In this document: positions 43,835 through 55,911 of the stretch, one piece after another
Numbering within the stretch: the first letter of the stretch is position 1
Layout: each line of letters begins with the position of its first letter
Assembly (NCBI GenBank): GCA_033980235.1
Contig: CM067075.1
Span: forward strand, 17,124,844-17,188,843
Length of the DNA: 64,000 nt
Reading direction: 5' to 3'
Source: Diadema setosum
Lineage: Eukaryota; Echinodermata; Echinoidea; Diadematoida; Diadematidae
Program-made: the position numbers and the translations under genes
The notes under the pieces: generated by a model
Database searches by the model: none
Told to the model about the DNA's origin: nothing
Seen by the model: the letters and a program-made list of their open reading frames with translations, nothing else

Positions 43835-43872
43835 TTAAGTGGGGCGGCGGGGGCAGTTTCTAAGGAAGGGCT

Positions 43873-44470
43873 TAAAGAGGATATCCAGTCCTAACATAAG
43901 TTAGTCTGATATAAAGAGTAAAAATTTGACTGAAATCGGACGAAAAATCAGGAAGTTATGAAATTTTGATAAATTCTCCAAAACAGTTCTTGTACAGTGG
44001 GTATGAATATGCAAATGAGTGAGCCAACCATGTCATACCCTCACAATTTTTCATTGATCGTGTACAAAAAAAAAAGAAAAGAAAAGAAAATGACGAAAAC
44101 TCAATGTTTCTGTCATTGAAGTCTGAAACATGACGTTATTCCTGTTTGAATAACTTCAGAATAGTGATCAGTTAGAAATATGAGGATCTGAACCTCGGGC
44201 ACAATTACGCTTGAATGAAAAACTGGAAATGTCAAAATTTTATCATGATATGAACAAAGTATTGGTTAAGTTGTGAGGGAATGACAGGCTCACTTTGCCA
44301 TTTGCATATTCATATTAACTGTTCTAGAACTGTTCCTCCCCCAAAACATAGCGAAACTTTGAAATTTCATAACTTCCTTATTTTTCATCCGATTTTGATC
44401 AAATTATACCGTTGAACTCGTAACATTTTACTCTTTCTTATCAGACTTAACTTATATATTCTTCTGGGGC
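43873..44470. mobile_element. Foldback MITE (GATATCCAGTC / AACTTATATATTC family), copy 1
   Basis: The left half carries TAAGTTAGTCTGATATAAAG, GAAATCGGACGAAAAATCAG and ATGAATATGCAAATG. The right half carries the inverses CATTTGCATATTCATATT, CTTATTTTTCATCCGATTTT and TCAGACTTAACTTA. The arms are about 200 bp each with moderate divergence. A second copy lies at 62825-63256. Confidence 0.7.
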
Positions 44471-44787
44471 CGCTTGCGGGTTTGATGCTCACAAGCAAAA
44501 AAAAGAAAAAAAGAAAACGGCCCTGAAAACCCCGCATGGCATCAGGAGATATAAAAGCCGTGAAAGCAAGCCCATAATATAATCTTTGAGAAAGATCATG
44601 ATACCTTTTAACATGTCTGAGATGTGTCAGACAGAAATCTGTACAATGACAGTCAGCTATATACTTTCTTAATCATCTGTTCTGCATCAGGAAAGTGAAG
44701 TCCGGGTGAGAGGAAGGCATTTGCTAACAGCGCTCTTAAACAGATGATATACCCATTCATCATCACGACTATCTGTTCATTATTTTT

Positions 44788-44810
44788 TGTTGGGGGGGGG
44801 GGGGGGGGAG
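44788..44810. repeat. Poly-G run
   Basis: About 20 consecutive G residues, a candidate for G-quadruplex structure and a likely sequencing trouble spot. Confidence 0.85.
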
Positions 44811-45175
44811 CTGCTGTCATTGTTACTATACATACAATATACTACATCAAAATGGTGCGACATTTTCTGTGAAACGTACGAATGACTTCAGTTTGGGGAC
44901 AAGTTACATGATTTTGTATATCATATTTTTCGCTATCAGAAATACATCTATCTATATTCAATTCAACTCTTATTTTCCATAATTATAAGATAGTACAAGA
45001 TCTTCATATAGATTGCTTGACTGGAAGATGAAAATTAGAGGTAATTAATGGATGGAAAGCATGTTGATACATTCTAGTTTCAAACCAAACTTATTACATT
45101 ATGTACATTCTGACCAAAAAAAGAAAAAAGAAAAAAAGAAAAGACATGAGGGGTCCACAAGAAAAGCTCCGTGAA

Positions 45176-45842
45176 AGACGTTGTTTTAACGAATTTTCGC
45201 CCATGGGGCGGCTTTGTGAAGTTGATGACAGATTTTATTTGAAGATGGTATCAATCAAAATCAGATTCAGGTATTTACAAGTAGCGCACAAAATAATTTT
45301 AATTTTCAATTTCAATTTCATTTTCTTATTTCTCGATGGAAAATACATAAAATATAACAAAATGTAATAAAACAGAATGTCCAGCTTGGATATTTTTTAT
45401 TATACAAAAAGACATACAGACATAGTGCATAGCGGTCGATGTGTAATTTTCAATCAAAGTAAAAGAATGCTAAAGAGAAATACGATGGAACCTACCAAAA
45501 AAGCAAAACTTTTGATTGTAGGTCCCCACAAAAGCCTAGTGTGGAGAACAGGATGAGGAGCACGTGTACAACTAAAGACCAAACTAAGAATAAACAAAAG
45601 AGAATGACTATTAATACTCGGGGATAAAGAAGATTCTTCTCATATATAAAATGAGAACAAGTAACATGCTGCACAATAGACGTTTATGAAATAAAATAAG
45701 ACGTGAAAAAGAATAGCAAAAAGGCAGGAAAAACAGACGTCATAAGTCTTATCTAGATTAATACCATCTTCAAAATAAAATCTGCGATTAACTTGATGAC
45801 GAAGCCCTATGGGCGAAAATTCGTTAAAACAGCGTCTGTCAA
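45176..45842. repeat. Element bounded by a roughly 50-bp inverted repeat
   Basis: AGACGTTGTTTTAACGAATT at 45176 continues to CGCCCATGGGGCGGCTTTGT. Its inverse lies at 45793-45842 (CCCTATGGGCGAAAATTCGT, then TAAAACAGCGTCT) with a few mismatches. The 560-bp interior encodes nothing recognisable. Confidence 0.5.
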
Positions 45843-45849
45843 GGAGTTT

Positions 45850-46780
45850 CCTAAATTATTATAAGTGTTGTGAACCAATCCTCTTAGACTCCGAGCAGAA
45901 ACCCTTTGCTGTTTTGCTGTTGCATAACATAACATGAATGTATAATTGTATGCATGCCTATTTTTTATCTCTTCTATGGCGACGCAGTATAAAAAAATAC
46001 GAGGTCTCGATACATCTTTTCGTTGTCTTTTTGAAGGGGACTTTGTCCACCGAAGTTTCATGTTACTATTCTTCGAATTCCAGTGTGTCTATATTAGCCA
46101 ATCGGACTATAAATACAAAGAATGCAAACACTTCTTCCTGCAATCCTTGCTTGTTGCTTTAAAAAAAAAAAAGAAGTAAACCCCATCACCACTATAGATT
46201 ATATTGTCTACAAGATATTGAATAAAGCGACACCAACCCCCGTAATGCAGCCTGAAAATAAATGATAAAATCTTTGCTTTTGCTTTCTTCAAACATTTTC
46301 TTCTATTACAGTCAGTGTTGTGTTGAAAAAAAAAAAACAGGGTTAATAATAATAATATTGATGATACAAGAATGACTATATAGGAAGAAAGATTTGCGGT
46401 GACACCATGTGTATGTACACTATATACATTGGATACTGGTCGATCGTTTAAAGCACTTTGGTGAAGAAGTCCCACAAACGACCAGCCTTATGGACCTGAT
46501 GTGCGCGTTTAATCTTTGGGTATTGTCCATGGCATTCGCCCTGTTTACACTTCTGTATAAAATTTAATGATTAAGCTGTATTATATAATAATTATGTCAT
46601 ACCTCGACCACTGAAATAAAGGGAACTACCCATCCCCCAAGAAAGCATATTAGGCCTATATTATATATATATATATACCACGATAGATGAATGCACTCAA
46701 TGCCGATTGGTATTAACAAAAAAAATCCAAATTTTCGGGGATGAAAATGCTACTATTACTGCATAATTATATGCGAATCA
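45850..46780. other. Intergenic, no gene seen
   Basis: AT-rich, with short A-runs near 46161 and 46326 and a short (TA)n at about 46661-46677. Confidence 0.35.
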
Positions 46781-46786
46781 ATTACT

Positions 46787-46819
46787 ACACTCACACACAC
46801 ACACACACACACACATATG

Positions 46820-46900
<81 letters not shown>
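46787..46900. repeat. (CA)n-(TA)n microsatellite
   Basis: CA repeats at about 46787-46814, then two long TA tracts separated by TAATTA near 46860. Confidence 0.95.
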
Positions 46901-46901
<1 letters not shown>

Positions 46902-47423
46902 TTTCTATAGGAGAGTGGATCGTATACCACCGGACGCTTTTTTTTTTTTTCGTGGCTCTGAATTTTCGGTTTAAAGAAATGATGAAAAAAAAGGGATGAA
47001 ATTTCGGTCGAAAAAAGCACCAGTTATTCAAAAAGCCCTGAAAATTACGAATTCGGCAAAATTACGAAAATGTTCACTCCGATTTTTGGCAAATATACCC
47101 CTCTCCAAAAAGTTGTCTTTCAGCGCGGTGAAAAATCGCATCATAATTCCGGACACGATTTTCGTAATGGAATAATCGACGTCTTTCGCATCTTGTCCTT
47201 GCACCAGAATCACAATTTATTACTCCCCCCTCCCCCGACAAAAACAAAACAAAATTGTTGTTTTGTTTTGTTTTGCTTTGTTTTGATACCGTCATTGTCA
47301 AGACTCCTGAAGAGGACGTAGGGGTCGAATAAACTCATGCATTATTGGCCAAAAATGTATTACATGTACCAGTTTGTTTCTTCATTTCTTCGTGGAGCAG
47401 ATGTACGTGAAATCTCAACATGT

Positions 47424-47453
<30 letters not shown>
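47424..47453. repeat. (TA)n microsatellite
   Basis: About 28 bp of TA. Confidence 0.9.
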
Positions 47454-47455
<2 letters not shown>

Positions 47456-47680
47456 ATTGTACACATATGTGTTTTTTTTATTGCAACTGATTAACAAATT
47501 GCCATATATCGCGACGTAAAGCACCTAATTACTAATCAGTGTAGCCCAATTTGTCAATCAGATGAAATTAAACAAAAAAATCGACGCAAGCAGTTCATTA
47601 ATTTGAATACAATCATTTGTTTATGTGTAATGGAAGGTGCCTATAAAAATTATATTATTGCACAAAGCTCATTGATTGTA

Positions 47681-47704
47681 CAAGGGAGGTGGGAATCCCA
47701 CCTC
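47681..47704. repeat. Short near-perfect palindrome
   Basis: GGGAGGTGGGAATCCCACCTCCC reads almost identically on both strands. Its function is unknown. It lies about 400 bp upstream of the myosin promoter. Confidence 0.6.
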
Positions 47705-48082
47705 CCTGCAAGTAGATATACCTGAAAACATAATGATGTTTGTGTATGGACCGTCGCGCGTCGCCGTCCGAAGTTCAGGTGGGTGCGGTTTTACAGTCTG
47801 TCTCCGCATGATGTGTGGTATGTGGTTTCAGGTACACAACTTTTTTTTCTCAATGTGTGGAAAATATGGAAAGTATCAAATCATCATCTACAGTGCTTTG
47901 AAACTATTTAGACAAGGAAAATATGAAATTTGTAGTTTGTCTAAAATCAATAAATATGACTGTTTATACTCCAGTAATCCTCTTGGTAGGGAGTGCCTGA
48001 ATAGTAGGCTATACAGTGAAGCGTCCACATGTGCAGCGCAGTCTGATGTCAACACATTGATGGGGATCTATTTGCGCACAAA

Positions 48083-48090
48083 TATAAAAG
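48083..48090 (+). promoter_or_regulatory. TATA box of the myosin I gene
   Basis: TATAAAAG, 273 nt upstream of the start codon at 48356. A start site about 30 nt downstream (near 48112-48117, GCAGTCACC) would leave a roughly 240-nt 5' untranslated region. That leader is CG-richer than its surroundings, as is common for first exons. The assignment is by position and consensus. Confidence 0.5.
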
Positions 48091-48355
48091 TTTGTGCATA
48101 GCACACTGTAGCAGTCACCGAGAGAACTCTACGGACGACCAGGCACCGTGTTGACAGTCCCGTCGTGTCGGCCGACGGTGGCACAGAGGGGAAACTTGTC
48201 GTACCTTACACGTACGTGTGGGCAGAGCGGTGACCCGGGCCGGGGAAGGGTTTTAACCGGATCCCTACTTGAAAAACTACTAGAAGAGTAATGTGATAAA
48301 AGGAGCATTACAGTACAGTATTCACTTTTGATGGGAAGTGTATGAAGCAAGCGAA

Positions 48356-48450
48356 ATGGCGCACCAGGAAGGCACTCAGTTTGGGAAAGGAGATTTTGTC
48401 CTCTTGGATGAAATAACAGAGGAACATTTTATGGCGAATTTGGAAACAAG
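48356..48450 (+). CDS. Unconventional myosin-I (MYO1D/MYO1G-like), first coding exon
   Basis: Start ATG in GCGAAATGGC, 31 codons plus two bases, then the donor ACAAG|GTAGGA (phase 2). The peptide begins MAHQEGTQFGKGDFVLLDEI and continues TEEHFMANLET. As I recall it, the human MYO1D N-terminus has the same layout: MA-x-Q-E, then FGK-x-DFVL-x-D, then FMANL. That makes this a likely class I myosin heavy chain of the 1D/1G type, a monomeric actin motor that links membranes to actin. Only the start of the motor head is here; the P-loop, actin-binding, IQ and tail exons must lie further downstream. I did not find the second exon (expected to contain G-E-V-V-V-S-V-N-P-Y) before 64000, so intron 1 is probably at least 15.5 kb. 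Confidence 0.75.
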
Positions 48451-51355
48451 GTAGGACCTTCGACTTTTCTCTCTTAACATGCTTAAATGTTGTTCAGTTG
48501 TTGTTTGTTGGTAGTCTACTATACTGCACTTTCTTGTAGATACGATTTGAATGTTTACCAGTAATCTATAAAGCCTTGAGTGCAAGATTTAGCTCGAGAA
48601 TGAATCTTGAGCCGAGTTCCATCCGGAATGTCTTAGGTGGCTAAAGTAAACTGAAGTGTTGCTAGGGTCACGTCGTTGAGAATTACCGTTGGTGTACAGT
48701 ATTTATACGAATCCTGGAGTCCAACCTCCACAGAAACTGCTAGCATGCAAGCGCATCATGTAGGCCCTCGGCCCTACTGCATTTATTTTAGGGGGTGGAT
48801 CTAAATCCTATCATTGTTTTAAATATTGTAAGAATGTGAGCATGTACATAGCGTCATGCTCTCACCATTTCTTATTAATTTCATACAGCAAAAATGTAAA
48901 AAAAAAATATCACATTTCAGCTGTAAACTTGCCTTAAACCACCCCCCCCCCCCAAAAAAAAAAAAAATGGAGCAAGTGTTAACTCTTATATATTTTGGTA
49001 TATGGGAATATATTCATCATGCACTCTAGCTTTTTACCTGTATCCTTAGCTAAAAATAAAAAAAAAAAAAAATTCTGAATGTCTAGACCTATACACCACT
49101 TATGAAAAATTGTGAGGGCATGATAGATTCATAACAAAATGTCGTACCTTCATTATTTATTATCCTCTTTCTGCCATGCTGGAAAGTTGCAGTGATCTTT
49201 TTTTTTTTCTCTCTCTCTTTCTTCTAGAGTTAATTCATTTTGGGTGGATTTCCTCTTTTAGGGAGTTATTGTCTTTTGTGAATGTAGTTTTTAGATTTCT
49301 TGAAGCACTGTTTTGGTTTTACTAGTATTCAGATTAGCTGCCAGTGGTGATGAGATCAAAGTAGGAAGCATTTTCAAAATGTTGTTGTGACACTTTGTAC
49401 TGAAACAGATCTGTGCATGAATTAGTTAACTTTAATTACAATTAAATTTAATTAAAATTAATACACTAATGACTGTCCAAGTGTAGTAGGTTCATGCTTG
49501 ACAATTGCAAAGCTCAGGGAAGACACTAGTAATTAGGGTGCAGGTGGTACATGGAAGTAGAGAGGGTAAAGCTGGTAGACACTGTGATAAATTTATTCAT
49601 GAATACTGTGCTGGTACTGTATATAACTGGATATTTCAGAGGCCATTCAGTTGGAGCATATCACATATTCCACAAAGTTTAGGAAAGGTGGAGTTGTGTT
49701 GCATGCTCACCTGTAGACATGAAATTATCACGTATAGATCCATCGCAGTAAGAGATGAACCTTAAGTAGTTGTTAGTCTGTGGATGCAAAACCACCTAAT
49801 TTTTTATTTTTTTTTTGTCTCTGTTGAATGATCACTTGGAAAACGGCAAGTTAAATAACTAAAATGGCTGATTTGGGAGAGGATTTTTTCCCCTTGCATG
49901 GTACACTGCTGATAGATTTTTGTAAAGCCCACAACTCTGAATTCTATGAATTTTGATACCAGTTTAAAGAGAGATAAATTTTGAATTTTGAAATATTTGG
50001 TTAATTGTTCAGTAATAGAAATTTGGTAATTTTTATGGTAGATTGTAGAACACAGGTGCTCCTCAGACTTGTCTGCATCTATTCAATCTTGAAGCATATT
50101 TTCTCAAAGGTGTTTTGTTGAGTGACCAGCTCTCCTCACAGTTTTGTCTCACCCACTGAAGGTGGAGACATTGCTAAGAGATCCAAGTGGCATCTGTTCA
50201 TCTCTCACCTGCCTTTCATCATCTGTTGCCTATTCATATGTCAAAGTGTACATAATGCCACAATCTCTTGTGACAAGGATTTTTCCCAGCTGTTTAACTC
50301 CAAATGTGACCAAATTTGTCAGAAATGTACTAGGCTGTCTTTTGTTGCCATGCTGTCCAAATTCTTATCACAGCTAAAGATCATTTCAGGTTGCATGATT
50401 CAATTTACTTGATAATTTTTCCTTATTTATCTTGTACAGAATTAATTCATACAATCACCCATTGCTGGCAAATTTGAGTAATATTCATGAATTGCATGAA
50501 TTCACCTTAAAAAGCGATAGGCCTATATTGTTTTTAATTTTCCCAAATGAATGAGACACAATGTGGCAGCAGCCCTGTACAGGTTGTTGCAAATAAAGTG
50601 GGTTAAGCTCAAAGGTTATGTTTACCTTTGGGAGCAGTGATTGAAACAATTTTGATGTATATTTGATTCATATCATATGTGTTGGTCAGCTGTATCACAA
50701 AACATCCAAACATATAAAAATTTCACAATAAATCTTAAAATATAAGGAGATATCACTATTTTTCTCAATAGGCCATAACTGTATACTGTTTATTCTAGAA
50801 ACAATTTTATCATAACTATTGTTCACATCATTTTGTATATTCATCGGTACTTAACATTGATCAAACTGATTGAAATCTTTACATTGGTTGTTTCTCTCCC
50901 TAACAGTAAACACACATTTTAGAACTATTTTGAAGCCCCAAAGCTGGGTTTTTGTTTCTTGTGCAAATGGTAAATAATGCCCTGGAAAATGCTAGCAGGA
51001 CAATACTGTGAAAGTGGAAATTTTCGCGCATTATGCGCGACCAGAAACTAGAGTAAAAATAAAAGCACAGAAATATTTTTGCCTGCCATATGTTCCAGTA
51101 GTTGAGGTCTTGATTCCGCGGAATTAAAAACAGGCAAAACTCTTCTTACCCCGCTGAGTGCGAACAATTATTCGCGCAAAAATATCCACTTATCCACTTA
51201 CAATATTGATATTTAGTGACTTTATTAGGCTTTCATAATAACATGTTACAGAGTAGGAAAAGTAGAGTTCTTTCCTTGTAGGCTGGTCTAAATAATTATG
51301 TGGGTGGTTTACAAAGTTCTACATGCTGCTTCAGTACCAGATCTATGGCGATTTT
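48451..51355. other. Myosin intron 1, first part, no other feature of note
   Basis: AT-rich, with a C-run and A-run near 48941-48966 and poly-A at about 49060-49072. Frames near 50122-50412 are not supported by any domain. Confidence 0.4.
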
Positions 51356-51743
51356 AAAGGGACTACAGTACTGGTTGAGGTGGGGATTCATGTTTTGAAC
51401 ATTCCTAAGTGAGATAATGAAAAGCCTCTTATGAAATATGAAAGAGCATGTAATTTCAAGAAGGATTCAAGTTTATTTGATGAAAATTGGTTTTCAAATG
51501 GCTGAGATATCCAAAACAGTGCTAATAATAAAAGGCGACATGCCACAACTTTATTAGGATCTCTTTTTTTCACCTTGTTTTTGTATATCTCAGCCATTTC
51601 AAAACCGATTTTTATCGAATAAACTTTTGATACCCCTGAGAACTGCATGCCCTTTGACATCTCATAGAGTGGTTTCTGAGTATCTCGCAAAATGTTAAAA
51701 GCTAAATCCTCACCTCGACCAGAACTGTACACACCCTTTAAAG
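51356..51743. mobile_element. Foldback MITE (TTTAAAGGG ... CCCTTTAAA family), copy in myosin intron
   Basis: The ends TTTAAAGGGACTACAGTACTGG and CAGAACTGTACACACCCTTTAAA are inverse. The arms pair through AAAACCAATTTTCATC-type and GCTGAGATATCC wording to a centre near 51540, giving a roughly 390-bp near-complete hairpin. The open minus frame across it is an artefact. Confidence 0.7.
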
Positions 51744-53950
51744 GAAATTTGGTAGAACTAAATGGAAAGAGTATGCTACAATGGTTGAGCTTCGAAAGAT
51801 GTTAGGCAGTTAGGGATTGACTTTGAGAATAGTGGCAATCATAGACCTTCAATAAACCACAGTTTCAAAGTATGATTTCTTTTGAGGCCCATTTAAGGCC
51901 ATTGATACATGTCTCGCAGCATTAAAGAATATCCCACAGGCACACTGCATAGTGTGAAGTAGGAGAATCTTTCCCGAAGTAAAGTCAGCATGAATCCTGT
52001 GAAAGTATTACAGAAATTGTGCAATTCATCAAGATATCAAAACCACAGGTCATATCAGTAAATACTAAGCAAAGCATACCCTTGGAGTATAGGAAGCCTA
52101 CTATGTAAATCAAAGTTAAACAAAAGAAATTCACCATTCCATCTCCTCCCCAAATATGGATTTTTCTCTTAAATGCTCCAGGCTTAATATATTGTGAGTG
52201 GAGTAGTTTAGTCATTAAGTGATAAAACTATGTCAGCTAGTGCAGAATAGGACTCACACGAGTCAAGGAGCTGTCAATTTCTCTGAAATGGGTCATCGTA
52301 TCATAAAAGTCTCAAGAGAGTGTTTCAGGATTAAATCAATAGGAACTTTAGTCAAGAAGCCAGAATACATGTTCTATTTGACTTAATATCGTTTAGCCTG
52401 TGAGGAAAGCAACACTATGCCAGGTCTATGCAGCAGGTCAGGAATGACGTGTAAATTGCAACATTTGTTCTCAATCTCACCCTCACATGCAAACACACGA
52501 TATTTAATGAACAAAGTTCAAGTGTGAGGACATCATACAGTACCTACAGTATTGTAAGGGTCCATATTCCTCGTGCTATTGACTACATGTCATGCAATTC
52601 ACTGTGTGTAAGAGAGATTATGATTATAAAGATATGAAATCAGATGAAGCATTTTTAAGCTAACTTCTGCTTGCTAATGTGTACATTACATGAGTAATAA
52701 CTGTGTTTGACTACGTTGATGTAGCACTGACAGTTGAGTAAAATTGAAAGTGAAAGAGGAAAAGGCCCAAGTTGTATATGAAGGAAGGAAGTAAGGGAGG
52801 ATGTTGGAAGGATCTCAGGAGAGATCAGATAGTCATGCCAGACTATCTGTGAACAGTTAAGACAAACATCCTGTGTAGGGACATATAATCTCTGGTGTAT
52901 ATGATGTGCACTTAGGCACGGTGCACCTAGGTAGACACATGTTCAGCATTCAAAGGGAGTTTGAACTCTCACACCTGGAAAACAATTCTCCAGGATAAGA
53001 AATGTGAAAATTCAATAAAGTACATGCATGATGCATGAAAGATTCATTTTTTTTTTTTTTTGCTTGTTTCATGTACAAAAGTAAAACAAACTTGTTTCAT
53101 CACTTTATATCCCCCCAATTTCCAAAGGTTCTTGTTCCATGCTCAAACTGCTTTTGGGTGCTAGTAAGTGACCACAAAAAAACCCTATTTGTGTTGTACT
53201 TACTGTCCAAAATCTCTGGAGAGAAAGGACTATTTAAAAGGGCGGCTACAGTTTGATTACTCAATAGTTTTGTGTGTCAAAATAAATGTTGAATAGCAAT
53301 TATTTTTATTAGCCTGCATGTCAATTTTTAGCATATTATATTCTGCTAATCTGTGCAATACCGTATGTGGTTAATTTCACTGCAGGAAGCCCAAAAACAC
53401 AGATGATATGACTCTTTAAAGGTTTTCTATGACCTGGAATCCATTTTTTTTTATAACACCAGTTTGTACTTTCAAACTTTGGAAGTGTCTAAAATATAAT
53501 AATTACCATAATGAGCTAATTAGCATGCACCTGTACTGTATTTGTGTACAGTAGTCCAGTATTACTCTGGTACTTCTACAAATGCAACCTACCAAACCAA
53601 TATTAAAATGAGTGAATATATTGTATGCTTGTAGTGGTAGACATCATGAAAGCAAAGTAGGAGATTTGTCCCAGACCATATTGGTCTAAAATCACATGGA
53701 GCTCTTGGTGCCAACACAGAAACATAAGGAGTGCATGTGGCAAATTATTATTATTATTCATGTACAGTGTATGCACTGCCAGCAGAGGGAGAAAAGATTG
53801 TACATAGTTAATTTTTTCCTCTTGATCTTATTGATGCTGATGCTCCAAGGAATATGTTCGGGGCTTAAATTGTCAGAGTATACACAGTGAAGCAGGAAAT
53901 GATATGGCTAAAAAAAAGGAAAAAAAAAAGAAGAAAAAAAAAAGACAGTT
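51744..53950. other. Myosin intron 1, no gene seen
   Basis: AT-rich, with a T-run at 53047-53061 and an A-rich (AAAAG) tract at 53911-53944. Confidence 0.4.
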
Positions 53951-54126
53951 CCTGGAGTGATGGTAGGTACAATTGTACCAGGTTCCTGTGTATCAGTTGA
54001 CACCATGGGAACGTGGTATACCAGGTTCCCGCAAGGAATGGGTTAAATGTACTGTAGAATTCAATCGTCAGGAGAGTTGGTGGAGCACTTGGTGGCAGAG
54101 CCTATATTTATGTCATATCTTTGAAG

Positions 54127-54305
54127 TAAATGTCGGCAGAGCAATTGTTAGAGGAGCAATCCAAGTATCTTCGGAGCAAATGCCGGTGGAGCAATTGTCG
54201 ACAGAGCAATTTTCGGTAGAATACATGTCGAAGGAGTAAATGTCGGCGGAGCAAATGTCGGCGGAGCAAATATCGGTGGAGCAATTGCCAGAGGAACAAA
54301 TGTCA
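54127..54305. repeat. 15-bp minisatellite
   Basis: About twelve tandem, diverged copies of a 15-bp unit close to GTCGGCGGAGCAAAT. Because the period is a multiple of three, all frames stay open. The Leu/Arg/His-rich and Pro/Ala/Thr-rich frames on the minus strand are by-products. Confidence 0.85.
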
Positions 54306-54398
54306 TGCAGCATATGTCATGTGCAATTTTCAGAACATACAATATAGTATACACTATGTATGTGTCGGCACAGCATATGTTGTGTCGCACCCCATTAA

Positions 54399-54483
54399 CC
54401 CGTTGAGGACGAGTCCCGAGTATACTCGGGCAGGTGTCTATGGGAAATGCGTGCTATAGCAAAATCAAACCGTCTTCAACGGG
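54399..54483. mobile_element. Tiny piggyBac-like MITE, copy 1
   Basis: This 85-bp element is flanked by TTAA on both sides (54395-54398 and 54484-54487). It starts CCCGTTGAGGACG and ends CGTCTTCAACGGG, an inverse match at 12 of 13 positions. TTAA target duplication with CCC...GGG ends is diagnostic of piggyBac-type elements (family knowledge). The interior holds the palindrome CCCGAGTATACTCGGG. Confidence 0.65.
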
Positions 54484-54493
54484 TTAATGAAGG

Positions 54494-54903
54494 TTTAAAG
54501 GGTGTGTACAGTTCTGGGAGAGGTGTAGATTTAGCTTTTAACGTTTTGCAAGGTATTCAGAAACCACTCTATGAGATGTCAAAGAGCATGCAATTCTAGG
54601 GGGTATCAAAAGTTTATTTGATGAAAATCGGTTTTGAAATGGATGAGATATCCAAAAACAAGGTGAAACAAAGAGATCCACAGTGACCTAATAAAGTTGT
54701 GGCATGTCGCCTTTTATTATTAGCACTTTTTTGGATATTAAAATCTCAGCCATTTGAAAACCAAATTTCATCAAATAAACATTGAATCCTTCTTAAAATT
54801 ACATGCTCCTTCATATTTCATAAGAGGCTTTTCATTATCTCACTTAGGAATGTTCAAAACAAGAATCCCTACCTCAACCAGTACTGTACAGTGCATTTAA
54901 AAG
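54494..54903. mobile_element. Foldback MITE (TTTAAAGGG family), second intronic copy
   Basis: It begins TTTAAAGGGTGTGTACAGTTCT and ends CAGTACTGTACAGTGCATTTAAA. The order of blocks is the inverse of the copy at 51356. Confidence 0.7.
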
Positions 54904-55810
54904 TCCAGGGCTGCAAACTCTTCTACATTTTACCCAGTTCTAACTGTCTACCTCTGATAAACAAATCCTCAAACTGAACCCCCCCCCCCCTCACGACAAA
55001 AGGAAATGTTAAAAAATGTCTCCAAAATCCCTTCAGTCCAAACATGTAATATGCCTAAGCCCAAAGTTTCAAGATTTTCCCATAGGTATACCTACATTAT
55101 ACTCTATGTGAATGTGTTGAAATCATACTTATATGTACCAGATCATACCAATTAAGATGTGCAATTGTTAGAGCTCCCTATTAATGAAAGGGGGATACCG
55201 TAACCTCCCTCTACAACATCCCCCAGCCTGTCAACTCTTTTGAGTTCTACCTTGCTAAGAGCGTAGATATTAAAGCAAATTTCATTTGCTCCCGTGAAAA
55301 AATTATGTTGCTTTCTAGTATTATGTTCAATGTTGGGAGACATCTTGTCAAATAATTAAAGAAAGTAGAGAGATAGCATGCTACATTCAGTTGTAAACTA
55401 TGCCTTCCCACAAGTCAGATAGTATGCATTTACATACTGTAATTTACAGAGTACATGTCATTTCCTCATACATGTATTTAGGCATCACTGGTTCTTGAAT
55501 TTCCTGCTGCACACAAACCTGTAATTCCTGTAGTCACTGTAATCAACCTAACCATTGAAAAGACCCGGAACAGAAGCAGAAAAAATGCTATTGTTAGGCT
55601 AAGTACAAAAGTGTGGGCACTTGTCTAAGAGACCGTCTTTCACAAGTAATATTTCGTGGTATCTGGCAGTTTTTCACTACAGTGGGAATCTCCACTCCAT
55701 GTTCTTTGATATGACTTTCATAAAAATTTAAAGTTAAATTCAACAAAGCCAATCAAAGCCAATTACCAGATTATACAAATTCAAGGTGTGAAACAAGATC
55801 TTAGTGCCAT
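54904..55810. other. Myosin intron 1, no gene seen
   Basis: AT-rich, with a C-run at about 54979-54990. Confidence 0.35.
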
Positions 55811-55817
55811 GTTTTAA

Positions 55818-55911
55818 CCCGTTTAGGACGAGTCCCGAGTATATTCGGGCAGGTGTGTATGGGAAATGTGTGTTGTACAAAGTGTAGCAAAATCAGTCCA
55901 TCCTCAATGGG
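55818..55911. mobile_element. Tiny piggyBac-like MITE, copy 2, diverged
   Basis: It shares the CCCGTTTAGGACGAGTCCCG start, CCGAGTATATTCGGGCAGGT core and TATGGGAAATG with the copy at 54399. The left TTAA is intact (55814-55817); the right flank is mutated to TGAA. Confidence 0.6.

Noticed and set aside
47676..48101. 141-codon + strand frame ending just before the myosin leader
   Set aside because: It begins in a palindrome, ends over the TATA box region and has no recognisable domain. It is more likely upstream non-coding sequence.
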